Shown in pieces: positions 33,341-41,611 of a stretch of 64,000 bases of DNA. The notes under the pieces were generated by a model. It ran no database searches, was not told the origin of the DNA, and was given only the letters and a program-made list of their open reading frames with translations. A program made the translations under genes and the position numbers. This stretch comes from Hylemonella sp. UBA6679. GTDB lineage: Bacteria > Pseudomonadota > Gammaproteobacteria > Burkholderiales > Burkholderiaceae_C. The DNA lies in NCBI GenBank assembly GCA_002454975.1, contig DKJZ01000074.1:19748-83747 (forward strand), in the 5' to 3' direction. Each line of letters opens with the position of its first letter. Position 1 is the first letter of the stretch.

Positions 33341-34854
33341 TTGGTCTTGAACAGCTCATCCATTTTCTTTTGCTCGTCGTCGGAGGATTTGTTCGCGTCT
33401 GCTGGGCCGTCCAAGGTGGGCTCAGCTGGCGGGGTGTCGTCCACGGGGGCTTCAATCACCACCTTGTCGATGTCAACCACCACCTCTTTGTCGAGGAACA
33501 TGGTCACGGTTTGCGGCACAAAAATCACAATAGCCACCAAGATGAGCTGCATGATCACCCAGGGAATGGAGCCCAGGTAAATGTCGCTGGACTTGACTGG
33601 CTTTTCAATCCGCTTTTCTTTGAACAAGGTGTCGGCAATGCCGCGCAAGTAGAACAGCGCAAAACCAAACGGCGGGTGCATGAAGCTGGTTTGCATGTTC
33701 ACGCACAGCAGCACGCCAAACCAAATCAGGTCAATGCCCATTTTCTCGGCCACGGGGCCAAGCATGGGGATGATGATGAAGGCGATCTCAAAAAAGTCGA
33801 GGAAGAAAGCCAGGAAGAACACAAAGATGTTCACCACAATCAAGAAGCCCACCTGGCCGCCTGGCAATTGGCTGAGCAAGTGCTCCACCCACTTGGCGCC
33901 GTCCACACCCTGAAAGACCATGGAGAACACGCGCGAGCCGATCAAGATGAACACCACCATCGCGGTCAAACGCATGGTGCCCGTCATGGCCTCCCAAATC
34001 AGGTCTTTGGTCAAGCGCTTGTGCATGGCCGCCAACATCAAGGCACCCACACAGCCCATGGCACCCGCTTCTGTGGGGGTGGCAATGGCCGTGTTGATGC
34101 CAGGCAAGCCGCCCATGGAGCCCAGCACCGCAAAAATCAGCACAGCTGAAGGGATGATGCCGCGCAAGCATTTGCGCCACAGCGCCCAGCCGTTGAGGGT
34201 ACGCGCTTCACGCGGCACACCGGGCACATGGCTGGGTTTGACCACGCTCAGGGCAAAGGTGTAGAGCGCAAAAATGGCGATTTGCAAAATCGACGGACCC
34301 CAAGCGCCCTTGTACATGTCGCCCACCGAGCGACCCAGCTGGTCGGCCAACACCACCAAGACCAGCGACGGGGGCACCAGCTGTGTGATGGTGCCCGAGG
34401 CGGCCAGCACGCCTGTGGCGTAGCGCATGTTGTAACCGTAACGGATCATCACGGGCAGGGAAATCAGCGCCATGGCAATCACCTGGCCCGCCACCGTACC
34501 GGTGATGGCACCCAAGATGAAGCCCACGATGATCACCGAGTAACCCAGGCCCCCTTTGACCGGCCCGAACAGCTGACCCATGGAGTCGAGCATGTCTTCG
34601 GCCAAGCCACACTTTTCGAGAATGGCACCCATGAAGGTGAAGAAGGGGATGGCCAGGAGCAAGTCGTTGCTCAAAATCCCGAAGATGTTGAGGGGCAGGT
34701 TGGCCATGAAGCTGGCGGGAAACCAGCCCATTTCGATGGCAAAAAAGCCACTGAACAACCCCAGGGCTGCCAGCGAGAAGGCAACCGGAAAACCGATCAA
34801 CATCACCACCACGAGGCCCGCGAACATGATCGGGGCGAAATTTTCCATTTCCAT
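33337..34854 (-). CDS. TRAP transporter large permease subunit (DctM family)
   Basis: 505-residue membrane subunit that performs sodium-driven transport. Twelve or more helices are visible, with family segments 'GAITGTVAGQVIAMALISLPVMIRYGYN', 'AASGTITQLVPPSLVLVVLAD' and 'ATPTEAGAMGCVGALMLAA'. It is longer than the common roughly 430-residue DctM, with extra segments in the middle and an acidic C-terminal tail rich in Asp/Glu/Pro (DDTPPAEPTLDGPADANKSS). It lies 39 bases after dctQ on the reverse strand. Confidence 0.93.
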   Translation of the reverse strand: MEMENFAPIMFAGLVVVMLIGFPVAFSLAALGLFSGFFAIEMGWFPASFMANLPLNIFGILSNDLLLAIPFFTFMGAILEKCGLAEDMLDSMGQLFGPVKGGLGYSVIIVGFILGAITGTVAGQVIAMALISLPVMIRYGYNMRYATGVLAASGTITQLVPPSLVLVVLADQLGRSVGDMYKGAWGPSILQIAIFALYTFALSVVKPSHVPGVPREARTLNGWALWRKCLRGIIPSAVLIFAVLGSMGGLPGINTAIATPTEAGAMGCVGALMLAAMHKRLTKDLIWEAMTGTMRLTAMVVFILIGSRVFSMVFQGVDGAKWVEHLLSQLPGGQVGFLIVVNIFVFFLAFFLDFFEIAFIIIPMLGPVAEKMGIDLIWFGVLLCVNMQTSFMHPPFGFALFYLRGIADTLFKEKRIEKPVKSSDIYLGSIPWVIMQLILVAIVIFVPQTVTMFLDKEVVVDIDKVVIEAPVDDTPPAEPTLDGPADANKSSDDEQKKMDELFKTK

Positions 34855-34893
34855 GGGAAGGCTTTCTAAAGTTCTGCGTGTTGAAGCGGCGCT

Positions 34894-35433
34894 TTACTGC
34901 ACCGGTTTCTCGTAATGAATGTCCATGCTGTAGCTGCCCTGCAGGTAAGCCACACGCTTGATGATTTCGCTCAGGCCCTGCAGAAACATCCAGCCAAAGC
35001 CCAAAGGCAGCAGCATCATCACGGGCCAACGAATCAGGCCGCCCGCGTTTTGGGACATTTCACCGGTGAGGTACATCTTCATGAACAGTGGCCAGCTGAA
35101 GTAAACCATCAGCAGCATCACAGGAAGCAAAAAGAATACCAAGCCAAACAGATCCACCCAAACCGGGCCCTTGCCACCGAGCTTGGCGTAGATGATGTCC
35201 ACCCGCACATGCTCGTTGAGCTTGAGCACATGAGGGGCGCCCAGCATCACGGTGGCGGCGAACAAATACCACTGAATTTCAAGCCAGCCGTTGGAGCTCA
35301 CATCCAGGCCGTAACGCACAAAGGCATTGCCCGCACTGATCATGGCTGCGGACATCACCGCCCATGCAGCAAGCTTCCCAAAATTGAGGCTGATTTTGTC
35401 CACCCAGAGTGCTAATTTCAGCAAATAGGCCAC
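34894..35433 (-). CDS. TRAP transporter small permease subunit (DctQ family)
   Basis: 179-residue four-helix membrane subunit, starting MAYLLKLALWVDKISLNFGKLAAW. The family segment 'SNGWLEIQWYLFAATVMLGAPHVLKLNEHVRVDIIY' is clear. It forms the transporter with the downstream DctM; the cognate receptor is almost certainly the DctP at 31691-32770, which lies on the other strand and converges with this pair. Confidence 0.92.
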   Translation of the reverse strand: MAYLLKLALWVDKISLNFGKLAAWAVMSAAMISAGNAFVRYGLDVSSNGWLEIQWYLFAATVMLGAPHVLKLNEHVRVDIIYAKLGGKGPVWVDLFGLVFFLLPVMLLMVYFSWPLFMKMYLTGEMSQNAGGLIRWPVMMLLPLGFGWMFLQGLSEIIKRVAYLQGSYSMDIHYEKPVQ

Positions 35434-35458
35434 AGGTTTCTCCCAAAGATGTCAAAAC

Positions 35459-35472
35459 TGATCAACCGATCA
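35459..35472. promoter_or_regulatory. TGATC-N4-GATCA dyad upstream of the TRAP permease genes
   Basis: TGATCAACCGATCA lies 25 bases upstream of the dctQ start, in the divergent spacer to the EgtB/SenA-type gene. Its half-sites match those upstream of dctP at 31583-31617. Confidence 0.35.
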
Positions 35473-35582
35473 TTTTAGCGGCTGTGAATAGCCCCAGATT
35501 ACCCTGCTTTTCTAACTTACACATAGGGAATGCCCACATGCCAGCGGCTCGACAGGGCCGCCTGGGCAACACATAATCGTGC

Positions 35583-36848
35583 ATGGCCAACACCAACTAC
35601 ACGGCCACTCTCCTTAGTGAGCCTGAATCCATCGATTGGCGCCGTGCCGGCCGGGACAACCTGTCTCTGGCGTTGATCAACGCGCGCAACCGAACCCTGC
35701 AGCTTCTGACCGCTTTTGAGCTCAAGCTGGGCGAGCACCTCAGCGTGCCGCGCCTGTCGGAAGTCAATCCACCCTTGTGGGAGCTTGGGCACATTGGTTG
35801 GTTTCAAGAGTTTTGGATTGGCCGCAACCTTCAGCGCCACCTGGGTCAGCATGCCGACCCCCAAGCGGCCCGGCTGCCCTCGCTCAAGGCCAGTGCCGAC
35901 CGGTGGTGGAACTCCAGCTTGGTGCCCCATGCCAGCCGCTGGGACTTGGACCTGCCCAGTTTGGCCGACACCCGCAACTACCTGCTGGCCACGCTGGAGT
36001 CCACCCTGGACATGCTGACCAAAGCCCCAGACGACGATGTCGGTTTGTACTTTTACCGCTTGTGCCTGTTGCATGAAGACATGCATGCCGAAGCTTTTGT
36101 GATGATGGCCCAAACCCTGGGTCTGCCGCTGGAGCTCAGCCTGCCTGCCCCGCGGCCAGTGCGTGAGTCTTTGTTGGTGCCTAGCGCTTTGTGGCGGTTT
36201 GGCAGCGATGCCGGTCAAGGGTTTGCCTTTGACAATGAAATGCCGGCTTACGAAGTGGCTGTGCCTGAGTTTGAGATTGATGCCCAACCCGTGAACTGGG
36301 CGCAATTCATCGAGTTCATCGACGACGGTGGCTACGACCGGCCCGAGCTTTGGCACCCCCAAGGCCAGGTCTGGTTGGCGCAGGGCCATGCTGAGGGGCG
36401 CCGTGCCCCCCGCCATGTGGCGCAAATTGGTGTGGCGCGCCTGGGCGGAGAGGGGGCGGTGATTCAGCATTATTTTGGCCAAGCCCGCCGCATGGCGGCT
36501 TTGCAGCCGGCCATGCACCTGAGCTGGTGGGAGGCCGACGCTTGGTGCCGTTGGGCCGGGCGGCGTTTGCCCACCGAGGTGGAGTGGGAGTTGGCGGCCC
36601 ACACCGCGCATCGGCGTGGTTTTCATTGGGGCGATGTGTGGGAGTGGACCGGCTCGCGTTTTCGTGGCTTTGCTGGCTTTGCGCCTGGCCCTTACCGCGA
36701 TTACTCTGCGCCTTGGTTTGAAACCCACCGATCGGTTCGCGGGGCGTCCTTGTTCACCTCGGCGCGCATACGCCACCCCAAGTACCGCAATTTTTATGCG
36801 CCCGAGCGTGACGATGTGTTCATCGGTTTTCGCTCCTGCGCTGCCTAA
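35583..36848 (+). CDS. EgtB/SenA-type non-heme iron sulfoxide or selenoneine synthase
   Basis: 421-residue protein. The N-terminal DinB-like domain supplies the iron ligands: 'LGHIGWFQEF' and H164-x3-H168-x-E170 in 'HEDMHAEAF'. The C-terminal FGE-sulfatase/SUMF1-like domain covers about 205-421 (VPSALWRFGSDAGQGFAFDNEMPAYEV... 'LSWWEADAWCRWAGRRLPTEVEWELAA' ... 'DDVFIGFRSC'). In the family, EgtB couples gamma-Glu-Cys or Cys to hercynine; the SenA variant, known from Variovorax, uses a selenosugar. No egtD, senB or senC is adjacent, so the choice between ergothioneine and selenoneine remains open. Divergent from the TRAP permeases. Confidence 0.85.
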   Translation: MANTNYTATLLSEPESIDWRRAGRDNLSLALINARNRTLQLLTAFELKLGEHLSVPRLSEVNPPLWELGHIGWFQEFWIGRNLQRHLGQHADPQAARLPSLKASADRWWNSSLVPHASRWDLDLPSLADTRNYLLATLESTLDMLTKAPDDDVGLYFYRLCLLHEDMHAEAFVMMAQTLGLPLELSLPAPRPVRESLLVPSALWRFGSDAGQGFAFDNEMPAYEVAVPEFEIDAQPVNWAQFIEFIDDGGYDRPELWHPQGQVWLAQGHAEGRRAPRHVAQIGVARLGGEGAVIQHYFGQARRMAALQPAMHLSWWEADAWCRWAGRRLPTEVEWELAAHTAHRRGFHWGDVWEWTGSRFRGFAGFAPGPYRDYSAPWFETHRSVRGASLFTSARIRHPKYRNFYAPERDDVFIGFRSCAA

Positions 36849-36862
36849 AGCAGCTGCTGCCT

Positions 36863-38026
36863 TTAAGCCGTGACGGCTGTGTCGGTTGTGGTTTTGTCTT
36901 TGCGGTAATTCCACCAAGGCAGGGTTTCGCGCAGCGAGAGCACCTCACCTGCAGTTTGCGCATCCAGCGCATAGCCTGGCAGCGTGGCGAGTTGGCTTTG
37001 CCAGTCGGCGCTGCGCAGCACCGTTTGCAGCGCGGCCATGGCCGGCTCTTGCAGGGCTGATTTCAAGCACACCAAGTGGTAGGTTTCGGTGATCAGGGGC
37101 ACAAAGCCCAGGCCCCGCGCGCGGGCTGCGGCCTCAATGCCTGGGCCCGCATCGGCCGCGCCAGCAGCCACGGCTTGGGCCACCGCCGCGTGCGAGCCTT
37201 CGGCAGTGTCGTAGCCCGCCAGCTGATCCGCATCCAAACCGGCTTGCGCCAGAAGTTCGTCCAGCAACACCCGCGTGCCTGTGCCCAAAGCCCGGTTGAC
37301 CATGCGCACCCCCGCTTGTTGCAGGTCTTGCAAAGTGTGGATGTTTTTTGGGTTGCCATCAGCCACGATCAAGCCTTGTGTGCGCTTGGCAAAGCCGATG
37401 ATTTTGTGCAAGCCCGTTTTAAGCAAAGGGCGGTACGTGCGCTCGGTGAGCGAGCCTTTGCCAGGGTGTTCGCGGGTGTGAAAACCTGCGAGCACACAGC
37501 GACCCTCGTTGAGCGCGCGGATGGCGTCGACGCTGCCCATGAAGCGCACATCCAAATGCAGCCGGTGGTGCTCGGCGGCGTGCGCACGCAATGCGCTCAA
37601 GGCATCGTCGTGGCTGGCAAAAAGCGTCAGCACATGGATGCTGTCGTCAAAGGCCATGGCAAAGGCGCGTTGCAAGTCGGCCTGCAAAGACTCAATTTGT
37701 GGCGCCAGACGTGCCTGGGCTTGCCGCTCGGCCCACAGTAATTTGTAGCCAAATTCCGTCAGGCGCGAGGCCTGGCCCTTGTCCCAAGTGATGAGCTCAT
37801 GCCCCATCTCGTCTTGCCAACGTTTGAGCTCGCCCCACACATGCCGGTAAGACAGGTTAAGCAGACGGGCCGCGCCGGAAATAGAGCCGCTGCTTTGCAC
37901 CGCGTGCAACAAATCCAGCAAAGGGTTGCGCACGGTGTTGAGGCTGGGCATGCCCGCACCGGTGGCAGAGGGCTCGTCGGCAGACGAGCGAGGCGAAAAG
38001 GCGTAATGAAACTCTAGCTTATGCAC
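36863..38026 (-). CDS. ModE-type regulator with C-terminal substrate-binding-like domain
   Basis: Up to 387 residues from a GTG at 38026; an ATG at 37951 (MPSLNTVRNPLLDLLHAVQ) is a plausible alternative start. The N-terminal ModE-like winged helix (SISGAARLLNLSYRHVWGELKRWQDEMGHELI) binds DNA. The C-terminal part from about residue 110 resembles a periplasmic molybdate-binding-type fold (PBP-like) with 'NRALGTGTRVLLDELLAQAGL', rather than the two Mop domains of E. coli ModE. It is divergent from tupB by about 50 bases and likely senses tungstate or molybdate to control tupBCA. The stop lies 14 bases from the EgtB/SenA-type gene. Confidence 0.85.
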   Translation of the reverse strand: MHKLEFHYAFSPRSSADEPSATGAGMPSLNTVRNPLLDLLHAVQSSGSISGAARLLNLSYRHVWGELKRWQDEMGHELITWDKGQASRLTEFGYKLLWAERQAQARLAPQIESLQADLQRAFAMAFDDSIHVLTLFASHDDALSALRAHAAEHHRLHLDVRFMGSVDAIRALNEGRCVLAGFHTREHPGKGSLTERTYRPLLKTGLHKIIGFAKRTQGLIVADGNPKNIHTLQDLQQAGVRMVNRALGTGTRVLLDELLAQAGLDADQLAGYDTAEGSHAAVAQAVAAGAADAGPGIEAAARARGLGFVPLITETYHLVCLKSALQEPAMAALQTVLRSADWQSQLATLPGYALDAQTAGEVLSLRETLPWWNYRKDKTTTDTAVTA

Positions 38027-38075
38027 GGCTGTTCATATGTTCAGGGAATTCTTGAGCCCCTACGATACCGCACTT

Positions 38076-38822
38076 ATGTCGACCTTCTCAGACAGCGTTG
38101 TCACCGCGGTGGCCTTGATTCAAGATGCAGACCCCGCTTTGCTGGCCATCGTTGGGCGCTCTTTGTACGTGAGCGCTTGGGCCACGGTGCTGGCCTTGTT
38201 GGCCGGCTTGGCGCTGGGCGCCTGGCTGGGGGTGGCGCGTTTTCCTGGGCGCGGTGTGGTGTTGATGGTCTTGAACACCTTGCTGGCCGTGCCCTCGGTG
38301 GTGGTGGGCTTGGTGGTGTACTTGCTGCTGTCGCGCACCGGGCCTTTGGGGCACTTGGGGTGGCTGTTCAGTTTCAAGGCCATGGTGCTGGCCCAAACCT
38401 TGTTGGTGTTGCCGGTGGTCACCGCCTTGACCCGTCAGGTGATAGAAGATGTGGCGTCGCAGCACGGCGAGCAGCTGCAGGCCATGGGGGCTGGGCCGTG
38501 GCTGCGCGCGGTGCTCTTGGCCTGGGACGAGCGGCTGGCCTTGCTCACGGTGGCCATTGCGTCGTTTGGGCGAGCCATTGCGGAGGTGGGCGCGGTGATG
38601 ATTGTGGGCGGCAACATCGACGGTTTTACCCGCGTGATGACCACCGCCATTGCCCTGGAAACCAGCAAGGGTGACTTGCCTTTGGCGCTGGCCTTGGGGC
38701 TGATTTTGTTGGGCGTGGTGTTGCTGCTCAATGCCATGGTGGGGCTGGTGCGGCGTTGGAGCCGCGCACGTGCTGGCCAGCCAAGCGCCCAGGCGCTGAG
38801 CCCAGAAGGTTTGCACGCATGA
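38076..38822 (+). CDS. tupB: Tungstate ABC transporter permease TupB
   Basis: Inner-membrane permease of the TupABC tungstate importer, 248 residues from MSTFSDSVVTAVALIQD; a GTG/TTG-type longer frame from 38037 is less likely. Five or six helices are visible, with the EAA-type loop 'ASQHGEQLQAMGAGPWLRAVLLAWDE' and 'GRAIAEVGAVMIVGGNIDGFTRVMTTAIALETSKGDLPLALALG', which is characteristic of TupB/WtpB-like permeases. The TGA overlaps the tupC ATG by four bases. Tungsten selectivity is inferred from the TupA neighbour and the downstream tungsten enzyme. Confidence 0.92.
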   Translation: MSTFSDSVVTAVALIQDADPALLAIVGRSLYVSAWATVLALLAGLALGAWLGVARFPGRGVVLMVLNTLLAVPSVVVGLVVYLLLSRTGPLGHLGWLFSFKAMVLAQTLLVLPVVTALTRQVIEDVASQHGEQLQAMGAGPWLRAVLLAWDERLALLTVAIASFGRAIAEVGAVMIVGGNIDGFTRVMTTAIALETSKGDLPLALALGLILLGVVLLLNAMVGLVRRWSRARAGQPSAQALSPEGLHA

Positions 38823-39523
38823 GCCCCGTGATTGCCTTGCAAGACGTGGGCTTGCGCTACGGCCAGCACACCGCCTTGCATCCCTTGAGCGTGTCGGTCT
38901 GCGCGGGAGAGTCGGTGGCTTTGGTGGGTGCCAACGGCAGCGGCAAAAGCACGCTCTTGCGTGTGATGCATGGCCTGCTTCAGCCCACCCAGGGCCAGCG
39001 CCAGGTGCGGCCTGCCCTGGTCTTGGCCATGTTGTTCCAACGCCCGTTTTTGTTGGGCATGTCGGTGCTGAGCAACCTGCGTTTGGGCCTGTGGCTCTCA
39101 GGCGTGCCTTGGCGACAAACGCGTCAGCCCGCCTTGCAAGCTTTGGCGCGTGTGCGCTTGGGCGACTTGGCCGCTCGCCCCGCGCGCAGTCTCTCGGGCG
39201 GTCAGCAGCAGCGCCTGGCCTTGGCGCGCGCTTGGGCCACCGAGCCCGATGTTTTGTTGTTGGACGAGCCCACCGCCAGCTTGGATCCTCACGCCAAGCA
39301 CGAGGTGGAGCTGCTCATGGCCGAGTTTGTGCAAGCCCGCCCCGTGACTCTGCTGTTTGCCAGCCACAACCTGGGTCAGGTCAAGCGCCTGGCCACCCGT
39401 GTCTTGTACCTCGAGGGTGGGCGCTTGTTGGCCGATTTACCCGTTCAAGATTTTTTCAACCCAGACGTGCTGCAAGCCACGTCAAGCGCTGCATTTGCAT
39501 TTGTTAAAGGAGAGTTGGTATGA
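38819..39523 (+). CDS. tupC: Tungstate ABC transporter ATP-binding protein TupC
   Basis: 234-residue ATPase starting MSPVIALQDVGLRYGQHTALHPLS. Walker A is 'GANGSGKSTLL', the signature 'LSGGQQQRLALARAWA', Walker B 'DVLLLDEPTASLD', and the H-loop 'LFASHNLGQVKRL'. The coding region overlaps tupB by four bases and tupA by four, so all three are tightly coupled. Confidence 0.93.
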   Translation: MSPVIALQDVGLRYGQHTALHPLSVSVCAGESVALVGANGSGKSTLLRVMHGLLQPTQGQRQVRPALVLAMLFQRPFLLGMSVLSNLRLGLWLSGVPWRQTRQPALQALARVRLGDLAARPARSLSGGQQQRLALARAWATEPDVLLLDEPTASLDPHAKHEVELLMAEFVQARPVTLLFASHNLGQVKRLATRVLYLEGGRLLADLPVQDFFNPDVLQATSSAAFAFVKGELV

Positions 39524-40341
39524 GTTCTACGAAGTTACAAGCTTGGCATGGCAAGTTGCTTTTTGCCATGGCTGGTCTGGCCATGTCGGGCGCTGTGTTG
39601 GCGCAAACCATGGTGATGTCGTCCACCACATCCACCGAGCAATCGGGCTTGTTTTCGCACCTTTTGCCTGAGTTCAAAAAAGCCACGGGCATTGACATCA
39701 AAGTGGTGGCTTTGGGCACCGGCCAGGCCTTGGACATGGCGCGCCGTGGGGACGCCGATGTGGTGTTTGTGCACGACCAGGTGGCTGAGGAAAAGTTTGT
39801 TACCGATGGTTTTGGCTTGAAGCGCCAAGCGGTCATGTACAACGATTTTGTGCTCATTGGCCCCAAAGCCGACCCGGCTGCCACCAAAGGCAAAGACATT
39901 GTTGAAGCCCTGAAAAAACTCAGCGCTAGCAACGCAGCCTTCATTTCGCGAGGCGACAAAAGCGGCACGCATGCCGCCGAATTGCGCTTTTGGAAAACCG
40001 CAGACCTGAGCGATAAAAAAGGCGCAGGCTACAAAGAGTGTGGTTGTGGCATGGGCCCTGCGCTGAACATCGCGGCCTCAAGCGCAGCCTATGTGCTGGC
40101 CGACCGCGCCACTTGGCTCAACTTCAAAAACCGTGCTGATTTGGCAATTTTGGTGGAAGGCGACAACCGCCTGTTCAACCAGTACGGCGTGATGGTGGTC
40201 AACCCTGCCAAGCACGCCCACGCCAAGGTCACAGAGGCGCAAAAATTCGCCGACTGGATCACCGCCCCGGCTGGCCAAGCCGTCATTGCGGCTTACAAAA
40301 TCAACGGCGAACAGCTGTTTTTCCCGAACGCTGGCAAATGA
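39520..40341 (+). CDS. tupA: Tungstate-binding periplasmic protein TupA
   Basis: 273-residue receptor with a signal peptide (LLFAMAGLAMSGAVLAQ, cleavage after VLA). The mature N-terminus 'MVMSSTTSTEQSGLFSHLLPEF' contains the TTST anion-binding motif of TupA. Other conserved parts are 'GTGQALDMARRGDADVVFVHD' and 'FISRGDKSGTHAAELRFWK'. TupA receptors bind tungstate with very high selectivity over molybdate. An AAAGGAGA site precedes the ATG. Confidence 0.93.
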   Translation: MSSTKLQAWHGKLLFAMAGLAMSGAVLAQTMVMSSTTSTEQSGLFSHLLPEFKKATGIDIKVVALGTGQALDMARRGDADVVFVHDQVAEEKFVTDGFGLKRQAVMYNDFVLIGPKADPAATKGKDIVEALKKLSASNAAFISRGDKSGTHAAELRFWKTADLSDKKGAGYKECGCGMGPALNIAASSAAYVLADRATWLNFKNRADLAILVEGDNRLFNQYGVMVVNPAKHAHAKVTEAQKFADWITAPAGQAVIAAYKINGEQLFFPNAGK

Positions 40342-41606
40342 AACCACGTCTGGTCTTGTGGATGACGGCCTGCTTCATGGCTTGCAGCTTGGCCTCTCAA
40401 GCGCAGGCACAGCAGGGCAGCGTCGCTGTCATGGCAGCGGGCAGCCTCAAAGACGCGCTGACCGAGGTGGCCGCGCAGTACCAAGCCAAAAGCGGTGTTG
40501 GTTTGAACCTCACCTTTGGCCCTTCGGGCTTGTTGCGGCAAAGGCTTGAGAACAGCGCCGACGCCGCCGCGCAGTCGGTGTCGCTCTTCATATCTGCCGA
40601 CACCGACCACCCGCAAAAATTGGTGCAAGGCGGCGGCTGGCAAGCCCACCGGGTGGTGTTGCAAAACCGCATGTGTGTGTTGGCCAACGAGAACGTCAAC
40701 ACCGGCGATGTGCTGAATCTGTTGCTTGATCCGTCCACGCGCGTGGGCATCTCCACGCCCAAAGCCGACCCCGCGGGGGACTACGCCTGGGCCTTGTTTG
40801 GCAAAGCCGAGGCCTTGCGAGTTGGTGCCACCCAGGTTTTGCGCGAGAAGGCGCAACAGCTCACAGGCGGGCCGCAGTCTGCCCAAGCGCCGTCAGGGCG
40901 CAATCCTTATGCCTGGGTGATGTCGCAGGGCAATGTGGATGTGTTTGTGACCTATTGCACCAATGCCAAGAGCGCCCAAAAAGACACACCTGCTTTGAAA
41001 ATCATGGCCATTCCGCAGGCCTTGCAGGTGAGTGCCTCTTACGGCATGACCTTGCGCGCCAACGCGTCGTCAGCAGCGCAGCAATTCGCCCAAGCCTTGA
41101 TGCAAGCCGACGCCCAAGCCATTTTTGCCAGGTATGGTTTTTCATCAGCCGAGGTGAACACCGCTGAGATGCGTTTGGAGGTCCAGGGTTCGGTGCAAGA
41201 CCGTTTGTCATTGAGCCGCCAGGATCTGCTGGCCATGACTCTCAAAAAATTTGAAGAGCAGCGAACCGTGACCCAAGAGGGTCAACAAGTTGCGCGCAAA
41301 TTGATTTTTGAGGGCGTGTTGCTGCGCGACCTGGTTGAGCGCGCTCAGCCTTCGCCGGATCGACGACAAATTCGCAAAACGGTGGTGCTGCTGACCGCGA
41401 CTGATGGTTACCAGACCAGTTTTTCTTGGGGTGAGCTGTTCAACAGCCCCTTAGGAGATGGGGTGGTGGTCATTTTGCGCCAGGATGGGCAAGACGTGGT
41501 TCAAACGGATGGTTGGCCAAGTTTGAGGTCGCTGCAAGACCTGCGTTCTGGCCCGCGTCATGTCCGCTGGCTCAAGCGGATTGATGTTGTTCTGCCCCAA
41601 AGCTGA
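40338..41606 (+). CDS. ModA-like oxyanion-binding protein fused to a sulfite-oxidase-fold domain
   Basis: 422-residue exported protein (signal MKPRLVLWMTACFMACSLASQAQA). Residues about 28-265 resemble ModA, the molybdate receptor: 'VAVMAAGSLKDALTEVAAQYQAKSG', 'LFISADTDHPQKLV', 'VGISTPKADPAGDYAW', 'VFVTYCTNA'. Residues about 280-422 resemble the small molybdopterin-binding (sulfite-oxidase fold) domain: 'LSLSRQDLLAMTLKKFEEQ', 'IFEGVLLRDLVERA', 'VVLLTATDGYQTSFSWGELFN', 'RHVRWLKRIDVV'. The C-terminal domain lacks an obvious catalytic Cys. It overlaps tupA by four bases, so it is part of the tungstate uptake operon, yet it has no own permease. Confidence 0.8.
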   Translation: MKPRLVLWMTACFMACSLASQAQAQQGSVAVMAAGSLKDALTEVAAQYQAKSGVGLNLTFGPSGLLRQRLENSADAAAQSVSLFISADTDHPQKLVQGGGWQAHRVVLQNRMCVLANENVNTGDVLNLLLDPSTRVGISTPKADPAGDYAWALFGKAEALRVGATQVLREKAQQLTGGPQSAQAPSGRNPYAWVMSQGNVDVFVTYCTNAKSAQKDTPALKIMAIPQALQVSASYGMTLRANASSAAQQFAQALMQADAQAIFARYGFSSAEVNTAEMRLEVQGSVQDRLSLSRQDLLAMTLKKFEEQRTVTQEGQQVARKLIFEGVLLRDLVERAQPSPDRRQIRKTVVLLTATDGYQTSFSWGELFNSPLGDGVVVILRQDGQDVVQTDGWPSLRSLQDLRSGPRHVRWLKRIDVVLPQS

Positions 41607-41611
41607 GTATG

